From NCBI GenBank assembly GCA_905182985.1, contig CAJJDN010000131.1, positions 220,410 through 284,409 on the forward strand: a stretch of 64,000 bases of DNA. The letters run 5' to 3'. Below the pieces are notes generated by a model. The model ran no database searches, was not told the DNA's origin, and worked only from the letters and a program-made list of their open reading frames with translations. Source of the DNA: Paramecium sonneborni (taxonomy: Eukaryota > Ciliophora > Oligohymenophorea > Peniculida > Parameciidae). Each line of letters starts with the position of its first letter. The first letter of the stretch is position 1. This document shows, one piece after another, positions 51,649-63,293 of this stretch. A program made the translations under genes and the position numbers.

Positions 51649-52246
51649 TACTTAATACACATTATATGAAGGGTTTTTTTCTTCTATAAAAGGAGAATAA
51701 GGTTCAAATATATAAATTAATTGTGCTGGAGAAATGTTTTCAAAAGATGAGAATGAATAATTTCATCACTATTAAGGGAATTTCTTAAATGAAAAGAGGC
51801 ATGGCAAAGGCACATATATTTGGAAAGCTAATGAACAAAATGAGATAGCTAGATATTCAGGATTTTGGCAAAATAATTAATATCATGGTTACGGAACTCT
51901 AACTCTAAAAGAAGAAAACATTATCATAGAAGGAGAATTTAGTTTTGGATAGCCTGTTTTTTAAAAATGTTAAATTAAAGGTCCAAACTTACCTTAATAA
52001 ACATTAAAAGATTATGTTATGAAAGAGTAAACAAAGAAATCTGAAGAAAATATAATTCCTAAACAATAATTTAATGTTAATCAATTCTTCTAACCAACAT
52101 AAAATCTCTAATAATTTTAGAAAAAATTTAATGAACCTTTCAATTCCAATGGCTTTCCTTTCAATCCCAATAATTAAGCCCAATATTCACGAGATTTCTA
52201 AAATAATTAAAATGCCTTTAATTAGAACAATTATTTTAAAAAATGA
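51649..52246 (+). other. Duplicate of the 3' end of the MORN gene (artefact copy)
   Basis: Repeats 50490-51087 without visible change, starting mid-codon after the N. It has no start codon and is the left end of the next contig. Confidence 0.9.
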
Positions 52247-52302
52247 AATTGAACAAAAATAGAATTATTTAGATATTTTATATTACATTAATATAAAAAG
52301 AT

Positions 52303-54195
52303 TCATAAATCTAAACGTTTCCCAATTTTTTCAAGAAGTTATGCTTCTGTTAATGTTTGCATCTCTTCATAAAACTAATTAAAATCCATATTAATGTCTT
52401 TAAATTCTAAATATGGATTTAAACAAATAACTAAAAACCATCCTAATTACAATAAATCTTTGTAAACAGAATCAGTTTCTTTAGTTTACTTGATAGTAGT
52501 TTTAATAATTTCTAAGCTTTCTTGCACAACTTATTAATATAATTGTTAAAAGAAAGGATTTTAATCGAAGTTAACATCTAAAACTTACTTAATTTTTGAT
52601 GCTCTTTTATTATCTGGTTAATCTAATTCTTTTTCAATAATTTATTTTTCTTTTTTATAAATTTCTAAATAAAAATCTTCTGTGTGTTTAATATCATTTT
52701 TAGTAACTGTTAATATTTTTTTATATTCTTGACTGATTAAATATCTGCCCCAAGTTTCTCTATCAAATTTATCTGGATTTTTAGATACTAATTGATCAGA
52801 CATTCTTTTGAGATGAACATTTTAATTTTTGGAGATACAAAATATAGTTGTATAATAAAGTTCTTAATTTAATTTCAAAATTCCTTAATGTGACATCTTA
52901 ATAATCTTTTAGATAACATAATTAAAGAAGAATGCAATATTTCTTTCAAATAGAAAGTATGTATTATATTTTAGCATAGCCTTACGTCTTTTTTATTCAG
53001 TATCATATTGATTTATAATTTGTAATCCCTAATATTAAAGAATAATAAAATACTTTTTCATGATTAATATCATCAATAGATGGTTTTTCTTCATTTCCAT
53101 GTGTAGATTAAGGTGTAGTAGGTTCTTAAATAATTTATTCAGGTAGATCAAGATATCCAACTACTAAATTCATTTCCATATATAATTTATTCAAACTTTC
53201 TGAACGTGATAATTCATCTTTTTCTTTCATTAATTATTCTAAGTTATTTTTGATTTAAGCTTCTTAGATCTATATGATTTCATGATTGAATATTTATTCC
53301 CAAGAATATCTATCCTAAAAATAATAATCATAAATTTACTTTCTCCTATACAACTAACATATGTCTTAATAATTGTTTAATTTTATCACTTCTGACAGGT
53401 GCATCTGGTAGTACTAAGGCTGTTTTCTTAATATTCTGCAATAGACTATATTAATTGTCTCCATCCCAAGGTGGTTTACCATAAAGCATCTCAAACAACA
53501 TAATCCCCATTGACCAAACATCACATTTAGATGAAAATGGCTGACCTTCAAGAATTTAAGGAGCCATATAAAGAGGTGATCCGACTCTTGAAAAATAAGC
53601 AGGATCTATTTTAGATAAATGTATGTGTTACCATTCATTCCGGTATCAATTACTCGAGCAAAGCCAAAATCAGTTATTTTAGCAACTCCTTTATGTAATA
53701 ATATATTAGCTGGTTTAATGTCTCTATGTATAATTTTAAGTTAATAAAGTGTTCGAAATCCCTCGACTAGATGCTTCAAGAAAATTACTGCTTCAACCTA
53801 ATAATTTAAGGAATAGGAAATACTTCACTCAATCTTCTGCCATATTTAGTAGACAAATACTTTTTCAAGTCTCCATCATGACAGTACTCTAAGAATAGAT
53901 ATAAATAATGTGGAGTTCGAGCTACATCATATAATTTGACAATGTGTGGATTATTAGCTTATTATAAAATAGAAATTTCTCTTTTTATATGTTCAACCAT
54001 TTTAGCAGAATCCTTGATACTCTAATAGACAATAGATGTATTTATTACAGCTATTGAAATTGCCTTAACAGCCACCTGTTTGGTTTCATCATTTTTTTTA
54101 AAACCTCTATAAACAGTACCAAAGGCACCATTTCCTAGCTTCTTATTGACTATAATGTATTTATCAATTTATTTAGTAGTCCATTCTTCAGACAT
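52303..54195 (-). CDS. ULK/ATG1-like serine/threonine protein kinase, 596 aa
   Basis: Introns 53798-53823, 53606-53631, 53315-53339 and 53029-53053 give 597 codons. Kinase domain at the N-terminus: NKKLGNGAFGTVYRGFKK, Lys in QVAVKAIS, LYLFLEYCHDGDLKKYL, HRDIKPANILL, DFG in KITDFGFARV, GSPLYMAPQILEG, DVWSMGIMLFEMLYGKPPW. All catalytic residues are present. The GSPLYMAP activation loop and EYC-GDL hinge are typical of ULK/ATG1 and ULK3-like kinases. The ~330-residue C-terminal part is helical (YFLFERNIAFFFNYVIQK; then WGRYLISQEYKKIL) and may be the MIT-like tail. Function in autophagy or ciliary signalling is inferred only from the class. Confidence 0.82.
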
Positions 54196-54346
54196 TAATT
54201 TGTATATAAATAATATTAGATTTTAAGGTTTAATATTGTAAATAAGTAATAAGTTTAGTGGATTGGAATAAGAATTTAATATAAGATGATTAATAAATAA
54301 ATAAGATGTATTTATTATACTGTATTGATATTAATCTACTCAATAA

Positions 54347-55175
54347 TCAGATCATTCTTTTGGCAAGATCATTAATAAGATCTTCTCTATTTCCCCAATC
54401 TCCTTAATTAATGAATGATCTTCTCTTAGCAATAAATCCTCCTCTTGGTCCTCTTAATTTAAATGCCCTATTAAATTAATAAATATAAATTAATTACCAT
54501 AAAAATCTATTTGCTTCTTTGAAATGAGGTCCAACAGTTGTAATTTCATGTATAAGATCTTCAATTCCATGAATATTAAATTTTCCAAGTGATTCATCAA
54601 TAATTGTATTATTTGTTAATGGAATTCTTTAACCATTAACTTTGGCATATCCTCTCTTGTAAATCAAATTCTTAATGACTGTTCTTGATGGATATCCATA
54701 AGTGATATAGGGTTCTACTTTTCTAATCATTTCAATAGTTGCTTTGTTAATTCTAACAAATGCAGCATAATGCAATTGTCTTAATTTTAAAAGTCTAAGA
54801 GTTTGTCTTACTTATGGATTCAACGTGTTGATACTAATATAAATATTTATAATATTATATACCCTCTAATTCTTATTACAAGCATCAATTTTGCTTCAGC
54901 TGGAACATAGAATCCATTCTCAGTCTTTGCCTTACGAATGTTATCAATTAAACTCTTTTCTGTTGCTTTGTATTCTGCTTCATAAGCTTAAGCATTCTTT
55001 TCTAATTATGCTCTTCTTGTTTTATTCTAACCCAATCTTTCAGCTCTTCTTTTTACTACAAGATCTCTTAATTTTGAATCTCTTTATGTTTTCTTAACAA
55101 CACTCTCTGGCACCTTTTATCTAAAATTATTTTAATTGTATACTCCACTTAAATTTAAGCTTTCTTTTAAGACAT
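54347..55175 (-). CDS. RPL7: 60S ribosomal protein L7 (uL30), 248 aa
   Basis: Introns 55121-55143 (23), 54834-54862 (29) and 54468-54497 (30) give 249 codons, the usual eukaryotic L7 length. The N-terminus [20 protein letters not shown] is the basic extension. Core: [80 protein letters not shown], ending [18 protein letters not shown]. The second splice joins RIRG to INTLN as in other L7 proteins. Structural component of the large ribosomal subunit. It lies 151 bp upstream-to-stop from the divergent-side kinase start. Confidence 0.95.
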
Positions 55176-55298
55176 TTTAAAGAATATTTAAAATCTTTAA
55201 TTTTAAAAATGAAAATCACCTTTAATTTATGACAATTAATTTTTATAAATAGAGACTTCTTTTCAAAACATATTAAAACAGAATAAATCATATCTTAC

Positions 55299-56575
55299 TC
55301 ATGTTTATTAACACTTTCCAAACAAATTTTCTAATACTTTATATGGTCCTCTTTGATCAATAAAAGTATTCAATTTTAAATTACTTTTATTGTATTCTCT
55401 TACATCTATTGTTCCTATCATATTCTTAAGATATTTTTCTAAATCTAACAATTCTTTATCCTCCTTATTATCATAAAATGGAATTATCGGAATACCATTA
55501 TCTAATTACCAAGCATAAGAATAAGAAGCATTATCAATTAAAGCTACCTTATTTAATGGTCGATTTGTATTATCACAGTATATTTTCAAATCTTTAGTGT
55601 ATAATTAATTATTTGTGAGAGTACAACTATCACGAAATAAACGATGACTTATTATATTCTACTCTGGATCTAAATAATTACAAACCTAATCATATTATTA
55701 TTCTTACTTTTTCAGCATAACAACTATGAGAAGCTGTAAAAATTATTATTTCAAAACTTTTTGATAAATTTTTTAATAATTCTTTTGCGTAAGGACGAAC
55801 ATTTATACCAGCTTTAACTGTTTAAGACTTTGAAACGTTTATATCTAAAATCACATCACAAGGCATGGATGGATTTTCATTACAATGCACTAATGTTTCA
55901 TCCAAATCAAAAAAGAGTGTTATTTATTCTACTTTTATATTTATTTCAATTACATTAACACTTTTTTGTCAACTTATTTGATCTATTATAATCATTATTA
56001 TTTTGTGCAAAAAATCGATGATTTAGTCCTTAATAAGTTTAATGAAAATGTTCTCTGTATATTCGAGAGAAGTAATCTGATCCATTGTTGTCAAATGCTT
56101 TTTACAATTTACTTAAATAATAAATTTCTATTCTTCTGTTTTGACTTTATGATCTAGGTTTCGAAGATGATGGACTCTAAATTTAAAATGGTGATATTCG
56201 AGATTAAGGAGTTAAGGAATAAGGTTTTAATTGAGATGGAATTTCAATAGTTGGATTAATTGCTAACATCTTCTTTTTAAAAGGGGTTTAAGCAATCTTA
56301 GATTCTACTCTTGTTACCAATTTATTAAGTAACATTTCTGTATCAATTTATTTTTGAATTCTCTTTTCTTTGATCTTATTTTTTAATGCATCATTATTTA
56401 ATAAATGAGCTTATCCATAATCTGGGGCTTTTTATTAACTCATAAACATTCCAATTGGAGAATCAGAATGCTTACTAGATAAAGGAAATATTTTATTCTT
56501 TTTTAAATCCAAAATTTGAGAACTAGTAAATCTTCCATGTCTTGACATTTTAGACCCATTTCTTGTTAAACTCAT
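55299..56575 (-). CDS. NLI/CTD-type HAD phosphatase, 408 aa
   Basis: Introns 55932-55959 (28) and 55686-55707 (22) give 409 codons. The N-terminal ~220 residues are basic and Ser/Pro/Gln-rich and look disordered (SPFQIQSPSSSKPRSQSQNR). The C-terminal FCP1-like domain has the DxDxT nucleophile motif FFDLDETLVHCNE, the substrate loop NVRPYAKELLKNL, FEIIIFTASHSCYAEKV, HRLFRDSCTL, and the lysine/acidic motifs KDLKIY and VALIDNASYSYAWQ plus NGIPIIPFYDNKEDKEL. Dephosphorylates Ser/Thr in proteins such as the RNA polymerase II CTD or other targets; substrate not predictable here. Confidence 0.88.
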
Positions 56576-57063
56576 TATTATTATATAATTCAAATAATTC
56601 AGTAATTAATCCATGAAATATAAAACAGAATAAATATTTAATTATTAATACTTAGTATTCACTCTTTACATTTAAGATAAACTATTCCATCCTTCTGTAT
56701 ACAGTAACATGTATTTATTTAAGACCTTAAATTATTTTATATTTTTTATAATTAAAATCTAACATTTGTTAATGAATTACATTTAATTCTAACTTAATGA
56801 AATAAATTACAAAAGTAATTACATCATGAATAAAATTCTTGTTCCTATTAAGAAGTTCAAAAAAGTAATAAGTTATTACTTGTTATTCATTTTTATTTTA
56901 AACTTCATTTTGAAAATAAAACTTTTATTTGAGTAATACACAAATTTAATTTCTATACAAAGTATTTAATTGATTCATAATATGTAAATAAAGTTTGGAT
57001 TAATAAAAGTTAATCTTTTGATTAGTTTTTGTTTTTATATAAAATAATTGAATTACAATAAAA
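56576..57063. other. Intergenic, divergent promoter region
   Basis: 488 bp of AT-rich DNA between the divergent phosphatase and MORN genes. No ORF with coding composition, RNA gene or repeat seen. Confidence 0.6.
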
Positions 57064-58020
57064 ATGGGATGTGTAACAAACAAAGAATAGGACATAAAGC
57101 AATTTAATATAAAATTACCTGATTCATGTACTTTAGGAAAATATTTAAGATAATCATACAACAATATAAACAGAAGCAGATCTACCTGATTCTTAAGATT
57201 AATTCTTATAAATTGGGATGCAAGTATGTAGTCTAGGTGATTTTCTTCCTAAAGTTTATGAAGTATATAATGAACTTGGAGAATTATTCTAAAATATTTA
57301 AGGCCAGTATTTGCTTATGCCGGATCAAAGCATATATTTTGGATAAATAGTTAATGGTCAAAGACAAGGTATTGGAAAATAACATTGGCCAAAAGAAGGG
57401 AATTTATTGGAAGGGTATCGATATTAATAATATACCTTAGGACTTGGATTGATAATTAATTGAATGGAAGGGCTAGAATGATATATCCTAATGGAGATTA
57501 GTAAATAATAAATATTATAGTAGTTTTGTAGGTAATTTTCTAAATAATATTGCAAATGGATTGGGAAAATTTGTCAATTCTAAAAAATAAGTGAGTGGAT
57601 TTTGGTTGAATAATAAATTGACTGGAGAGGGTACTGAAATTAGAAAAAATGGAACTATTTATAAAGGATAGTTTAGTGAAGGTAAAATTTAAGGTATTGG
57701 ACAATTTGAATATGCTAATAAATGTATATACAGAGGGAATGTTTGTAAAGGAAAAATGCATGGAAAAGGAGAATTAATTTTCAATGATAACACAAGATAC
57801 ATAGGAGAATTTAAGTCTAATTGTATTTAAGGAAGAGGCAATTATGAAGCTACTGTTTCAATTGCAGGATGGGTAATTTATATTCATTTACTTATAGTTT
57901 CATTCCAAATTTGAAAATTAAACTTTATTTATTTATTTTTTTCATTCTGAAACACCAGTGCTTCTTGATAGTTAAAATTGTACTCTTATTGAAAAAAAAT
58001 TAGAACAATTTTTTGATTGA
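57064..58020 (+). CDS. MORN-repeat protein with N-terminal acylation signal, 287 aa
   Basis: Introns 57128-57149 (22), 57415-57440 (26), 57501-57520 (20) and 57873-57897 (25) give 288 codons. MGCVTNK begins with Gly-2 and Cys-3, a typical N-myristoylation/palmitoylation signal. MORN repeats run from about residue 95: IYFGQIVNGQRQGIGKQHW, LEGTWIDNQLNGRARMIYP, VGNFLNNIANGLGKF, VSGFWLNNKLTGEGTEI, YKGQFSEGKIQGIGQFEY, YRGNVCKGKMHGKGELIF, YIGEFKSNCIQGRGNYE. Splices 2 and 3 restore repeat spacing. If the last intron is not used, the frame ends at about 57915 instead. Likely a membrane-associated scaffold. Confidence 0.75.
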
Positions 58021-58982
58021 TTTAAATTATTTATCTTTCCTTTTAGTATTATTTTAATATAATTAATTATTTTATATATATATATATATAAAAGAATAAA
58101 TAATATATTAATTATCTAATTATTGTAAAAATTAGTAGATAAAGACAGATTTGAATTTATTTATTAATAAAAATTATTTTAAAGATTGAAATACGATTTT
58201 AAAGAAAAGATATCTTAATTTTAATTACTTTTTTTATGAATATAACAATATAGTTTTTATGATTTTAAATAATTAGATAAAAATCATAAGAATATCCATT
58301 TATTTATTAGTTTGACCAGAAATTATGAATCATTGAAAATAATATTTAGTAATTTTACTAAATTAAATTAAAAAGATAGGTTATAAGCTTTAAATCAGTT
58401 TTTATGTAAAATAAATTAAATATTCTGGTAAATTATTCATAAAAATTAAAAAAAGCGAATTGATTTGTTGAAAATATAGAACAATCGAAAAATTATTTTT
58501 TTGTTAATTTTGCCCATTGGAATATTAGAGAATTATTGCTATTGTTGTTAAGAAGATGGATAAAAATATTTTCAGAAGCAATGTCATCTATTATATTTAT
58601 TCTTCAAGTTATATGCTGAAAATATTGAACTAATAAGGTGTCAAATATAAAAGTTTTTAATGTAAATGATGGTAAATCAAACAATCTTAATTACAAATAA
58701 AGAGTAGTATTCAAATAAATAAGATTGATACTAGTTCTATATTTTGCCTATAATAAATATATTTGCGCAATTGATTCTGAGTCATTTATAGAAATTAAGA
58801 ATAATTGAAAATAAAATATCTTATATGAAACAATAATTATTTATCTTCTTTTATTTTATTTTATTAAAGATCAAATCAATTGAATTACAAATAGTAAATA
58901 AATAAAAATATAGAAGGAAAATTAGATTTATGACAACATTAATGTTTTATAAAAAAATGTTATAATCTTGTTAATTTTATTA
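58021..58982. other. Long intergenic stretch with (TA)9
   Basis: About 960 bp, the longest apparently gene-free stretch. It holds a (TA)9 run at 58073-58090 and AT-rich DNA on both sides. I tried to read coding pieces and found no convincing one; no tRNA-like fold seen. Confidence 0.5.
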
Positions 58983-60138
58983 ATGAAACAATAAACTCAT
59001 TAAAGTAATGTGTTATAATTAGCAGCTTAGAGTTCAGAAAGGATTCAAAAGTACATAAATTCTAATCATAATTCTAGCTTTGTAAAAAGTATGAGTGTTA
59101 ATATAATAAGGTATTAAAAGTGGAAGTATTCCATTATTGAATCCAGAATTACATGAATTTGTAAATCGGACACATGATCCTAATCCTCCTATTTATAATA
59201 AAAGATATAAGCTTGGTAAAATAAGAGCATAAGAAGCTTAAGATGAATTTAATAATGGTCATCTTAAGGCTGATCCATATAATAATTTACCTAAAAATAT
59301 GAGAGATGAAATATAAGCTGCTGAAAAAATGCCTATGAGATATGGTAAGAACCCAAGAACAGAAAATGAAAGACTTTAAGAAAAACTGGAAAATTCATCA
59401 ATTATAGATCATTCATGCAGAAATGTAACTATGATATCAAAACCAAATTGGAAAGCTACAATCAAATAAAGATGGATGAGTCAAGAGACCTTTAAGTCAT
59501 AATCTGCAAATTTTAAATCAAAATATGCTTGGAATACTATTCCTTATCGTCATCCAGAAGATAACAATATTTATCTTGAATCAGATATTTCTTAAATTGA
59601 ATTCAAAAAATTACGACCAGAAGTCTTAGAAAAATAAGGAAAGTTACCATTTAATCCTGTTATTAAGAAAAATCCATATACTATTTATTCAACAAGCATA
59701 CGTACATATAAATAAGATGAAGCATATGGTATATAAGAAAAAACTATGTTCTCGAAAAATTCTTAATTAAAACATTATAAAAGTGCTCTAGTTTCAACTA
59801 AATCTGTAGATCATATTATGCCTTACAATCATAGTAATAATATTTAAGCAATTAAAAATATTTTTCCGAATGCTGAAAAATAATATCTCAAATCTACAGA
59901 ATAACTTGGAGGAGAATTAACTTAAAAATTATAAATTTCATAAAAAGACGAATTTCAAAAACTTCGTCAAGATTAACCTTCTCCAATTCATGAATATCCT
60001 TAACCAGATGATTTTAATAATACTCATTTCGAAAAGACTAATTTTCCTATTAGATAAATTCATAAACCATTTAAACCTTATACTTAAGATGAAGCCAAAT
60101 AAATTGTTGATAAATATTTTATCAAATCAAATTTTTGA
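58983..60138 (+). CDS. Conserved-looking protein of unknown function, 377 aa
   Basis: One 22-nt intron (59089-59110) gives 378 codons. A soluble, basic, low-complexity-poor protein with many Pro, Tyr and Asn: HDPNPPIYNKRYKLGKIRAQ, DPYNNLPKNMRDEIQAAEKM, then WNTIPYRHPEDNNIYLES, FNPVIKKNPYTIYSTSIRTY and RQIHKPFKPYTQDEAKQIVD. The repeated short NPY/PY turns resemble axonemal microtubule-inner or 'CFAP'-type proteins, but no family is recognised. No membrane segments. Confidence 0.6.
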
Positions 60139-60776
60139 GTATAATTATTATGTTTAAAATATTCACTCTCTCATTTTATAATTATATGATATATTTTTTT
60201 AATTTTTGTATAATTTTTATACATAATTATGGATTAAATATAGTCTAATATATTAAGGATTCTAATTTATTCAATAACAAATAATATTTATTCTATGAAT
60301 ACCTATAAATTGTTTTTTGAATCTTCTAAGCTCTATAACCTCGAAATTGTTTTTTTTATTTTTTTTCCTTTTTGATTTTTCTTATAGTAATTTCTATGAT
60401 GGAAAATTAAAAAAAATAATATAAAATATGAAACTTTTTCTATTTTCTTAGTTATTTATTCATTAGCCAACTATCTTAGTTAATATTATAAATGTTTGCT
60501 TATTATGGGAACAAATTAAATAAGAAAAGTAAAAATTGTGAGCTAGTTAATTTCTAATATATATATACTTCCACATCGGTTTGAAATTTTATAACCTAAT
60601 ATTTAGAATATTTTTTTCTAAACCAATTAAGTTTTTAGTTTACCAGAAAATACTAAATTATAAATATAATAAAATTAGTTATATTGATATATATAAATCA
60701 ATAGAATAAAATATTCTATTCTATTAATTAAATTATTTCCATTTAAGTTTAAAGGAGAGAATAAATAAAATAATTA
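60139..60776. other. Intergenic
   Basis: 638 bp of AT-rich DNA with short TA and T runs. Nothing recognised; it must include the promoter of the gene at 60777. Confidence 0.5.
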
Positions 60777-61612
60777 ATGTAGAGAGAATTTTCTAATTCT
60801 TAAGGCTCACAAATTAATAGTCGTAAAGAAAAAGAAATTTAGAAAAATTCAGAGATGATTTAGAAATAATCTTATCAACAAGCATAACTCTAAGATTAAG
60901 CTTTAATCTAATATTATATTTTTGAAGATTATTAAAATTTATTAAACCTAATATACTCTTTAAAGATCGTGTAGGAATATTTTTAAAATGATCCAAATAA
61001 CAAAATGGTGACTTTATCTAGAAATAAAGTAATTGCTTAACTTAATCTCTCTAACACAATTCATCATGATATATCATAAACCTACAAAGACTAGAATTAT
61101 AAAATATTTATCAAAAACCAAAAAGAAAAAGTTAAGGAATTGCTTAAAAAACTTCCTGAAGACATTTAAAATTAATAATATCTGCAAATGTATCAATAGA
61201 ATAGTTTATCTGAAAATGTTAAATGTGATTATACACCACTCGAAAAACTTGATATTAATTTGAATTTTAATGAACATTCTGTAGCTAAAGTTTTGTAATC
61301 AATACAAATTGTAGATGAAAAAATCAATTAAATAACAACATAAAATCATTATCAAATTGAAAATGATGATTTTTAAGATAAAGCAAAGTATTGAATAAAA
61401 ATATTAATAGAAAGTATTAGATTTTTACCCTATAAAAATTAGAAGCTAATTTTTCTTAAAAAAAAAAAGGAAAATAATCTATTAGGAGTAAATCAGCATA
61501 AAATAATCAAACCAAAATTAAATAAGATTATTAAAACAGCAATATCTAAGTTTAACATCAAAAAGAAAAGCCAAAAAAAATTAAGGATTGTATAAACTTG
61601 GCTGAGTTTTGA
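60777..61612 (+). CDS. Gln/Lys-rich protein of unknown function, 270 aa
   Basis: One 23-nt intron (61388-61410) gives 271 codons. The start MQREFSNSQGSQINSRKEKE is polar; a middle part looks helical (QALIQYYIFEDYQNLLNLIY; KEKVKELLKKLPEDIQNQQY), followed by CDYTPLEKLDINLNFNE and a basic disordered tail. The QALIQYYIFEDYQ piece resembles a short amphipathic helix. No catalytic motif, membrane helix or known fold. Family not recognised. Confidence 0.55.
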
Positions 61613-62019
61613 TGATAATTATTCAATTATGATATTTTTACAAATTATTATAAAAAATAATTATGATGTTACTATAAAATATAATAATAAGTATAGTTTT
61701 CATTAATGAATAAGATTTTCACTTAAATTACTAAAACTGTTTTATGAAAATTTTTTTTATTTTTAAATAAATGTATTAAAATGATATAACAGCTGCATTT
61801 AAAAATTAAAGGAGAACTGATTAATTTTTTCATTAAATATAGAATTTAGAATATCCTAAATCAGCGAGATTTAATATTGAATTCATAAATAGATGATTAA
61901 TAACTGGCTTAAAACTAATTTTTTTAGTATCAAAGAGCTAAGATTTATGGATTCATTAAAATATAATTAAGTTTTCCCATAAAAATATGTATGATTTTAT
62001 TTTTTAAATACCAAATTTA
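61613..62019. other. Intergenic between convergent genes
   Basis: 407 bp between two stops. No gene seen. The left end of a long direct duplication (61775 onward) falls inside it. Confidence 0.5.
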
Positions 62020-63035
62020 TCATTTTGATATTTCAATTTTAGAATTATTCAATCCAATAATTATGTGTAGTTTTTAAGTAATATCAATTTTTAGACTTAA
62101 AATATTTTTTTAATTTAAATTTTGCCATATTATTTTTTTTTATTTTGAGTCTACTTCTATTAGTATTTCATCATCTTTTGAAAATCCAAATTATTTATTA
62201 GTATAGTTCTCAGATTTTGAAATATGTGAGTAAATTTAGCCTTCATTATTAACTAAATAAGTTCTAAATTTAAATAAATAATTCACCCATGATTATCACT
62301 ATAAAAATCAGGTAATGCTTTCTTTAAATTTAAGAATTATTTATGACAAAGCCCAAGAACTATCCATTTACATTATAAAATTTTAAAAATATATTTCTAT
62401 TAGTTCATAACATTAATTTCTGGCTCTAAGATTATAAATCCTATCTTATTAGTAAAATTTTCAATTTTATTTCCATCAATAACAATATTTATAGATTTAA
62501 ATTTATCTGATTCAGAGAATTTCCAATTTTTATTTAAAGATACTTCTACAGAAGGTTAAATAATTTATTATTTTTAAGAAGGAAGATTTAATTCTGCGAT
62601 TTAAGACTTTTTTAACTTATTGATATCAGATTAAATAGTTGATACTTTCTTAGCCAATTCTTATAATTAAGGAATCAATTTTTATCCAAAATATTTTAAT
62701 TATATTAATTTATCGATGAGAACATTTAATCCTTAAAAACTCAATGAAGAAAAATCTTCTTATTCTTGAAAATTAAATTTGTTAATATATTCACCAAGGG
62801 ATTCTTAAAAGTTTCTTATTTGCTGAAAATAATCTCTTGCTTTATCAATAGTTTCTAATGATGATTTAAGCATCTCTATTAATTTCGAATTATCTAAAAT
62901 ATCAGCAGAATGATTATTATGATCATTTTTTTAGCATTCAAAGCAACAAGGCTTTTTATGTTAACAATTTATTTATGTGCAAAACCCAACTATAATTTTA
63001 TCATGTATTTGGCATTAAAGTTAAATTTAATCCAT
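62020..63035 (-). CDS. B-box/coiled-coil/SPRY-like (TRIM-type without RING) protein, 330 aa
   Basis: ATG 63035 lies 12 nt from the N at 63048; one 23-nt intron (62265-62287) gives 331 codons. N-terminal B-box-like zinc site: CQIHDKI, CTQINCQHKKPCCFEC, HNNHSADIL. A coiled coil spans about residues 50-190. The C-terminal part is SPRY/B30.2-like: KWKFSES-type start (NWKFSESDKFKSINIVI), KWIVLGLCHKQFL, NHGTYLVNNEGQIYSHISKS, FGFSKDDEILIEVDSKQKKI, LHIIIGLNN. In TRIM proteins these modules bind protein ligands; without a RING, ligase activity is not expected. It is repeated after the N. Confidence 0.7.
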
Positions 63036-63293
63036 TATTATAAATATNATTAAAATGATATAACAGCTGCATTTAAAAATTAAAGGAGAACTGATTAATT
63101 TTTTCATTAAATATAGAATTTAGAATATCCTAAATCAGCGAGATTTAATATTGAATTCATAAATAGATGATTAATAACTGGCTTAAAACTAATTTTTTTA
63201 GTATCAAAGAGCTAAGATTTATGGATTCATTAAAATATAATTAAGTTTTCCCATAAAAATATGTATGATTTTATTTTTTAAATACCAAATTTA

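Larger units (their letters stand above)
50490..52806 (+). repeat. Identical 1,158-bp direct duplication around N at 51648 (assembly overlap)
   Basis: 50490-51647 and 51649-52806 match along their length at a constant offset of 1159, with no difference seen by eye, including introns-free coding, UTR and the 3' part of the kinase gene. Copy 1 ends and copy 2 begins inside genes on either side of the single N. An unmerged contig overlap explains this fully. Confidence 0.93.
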
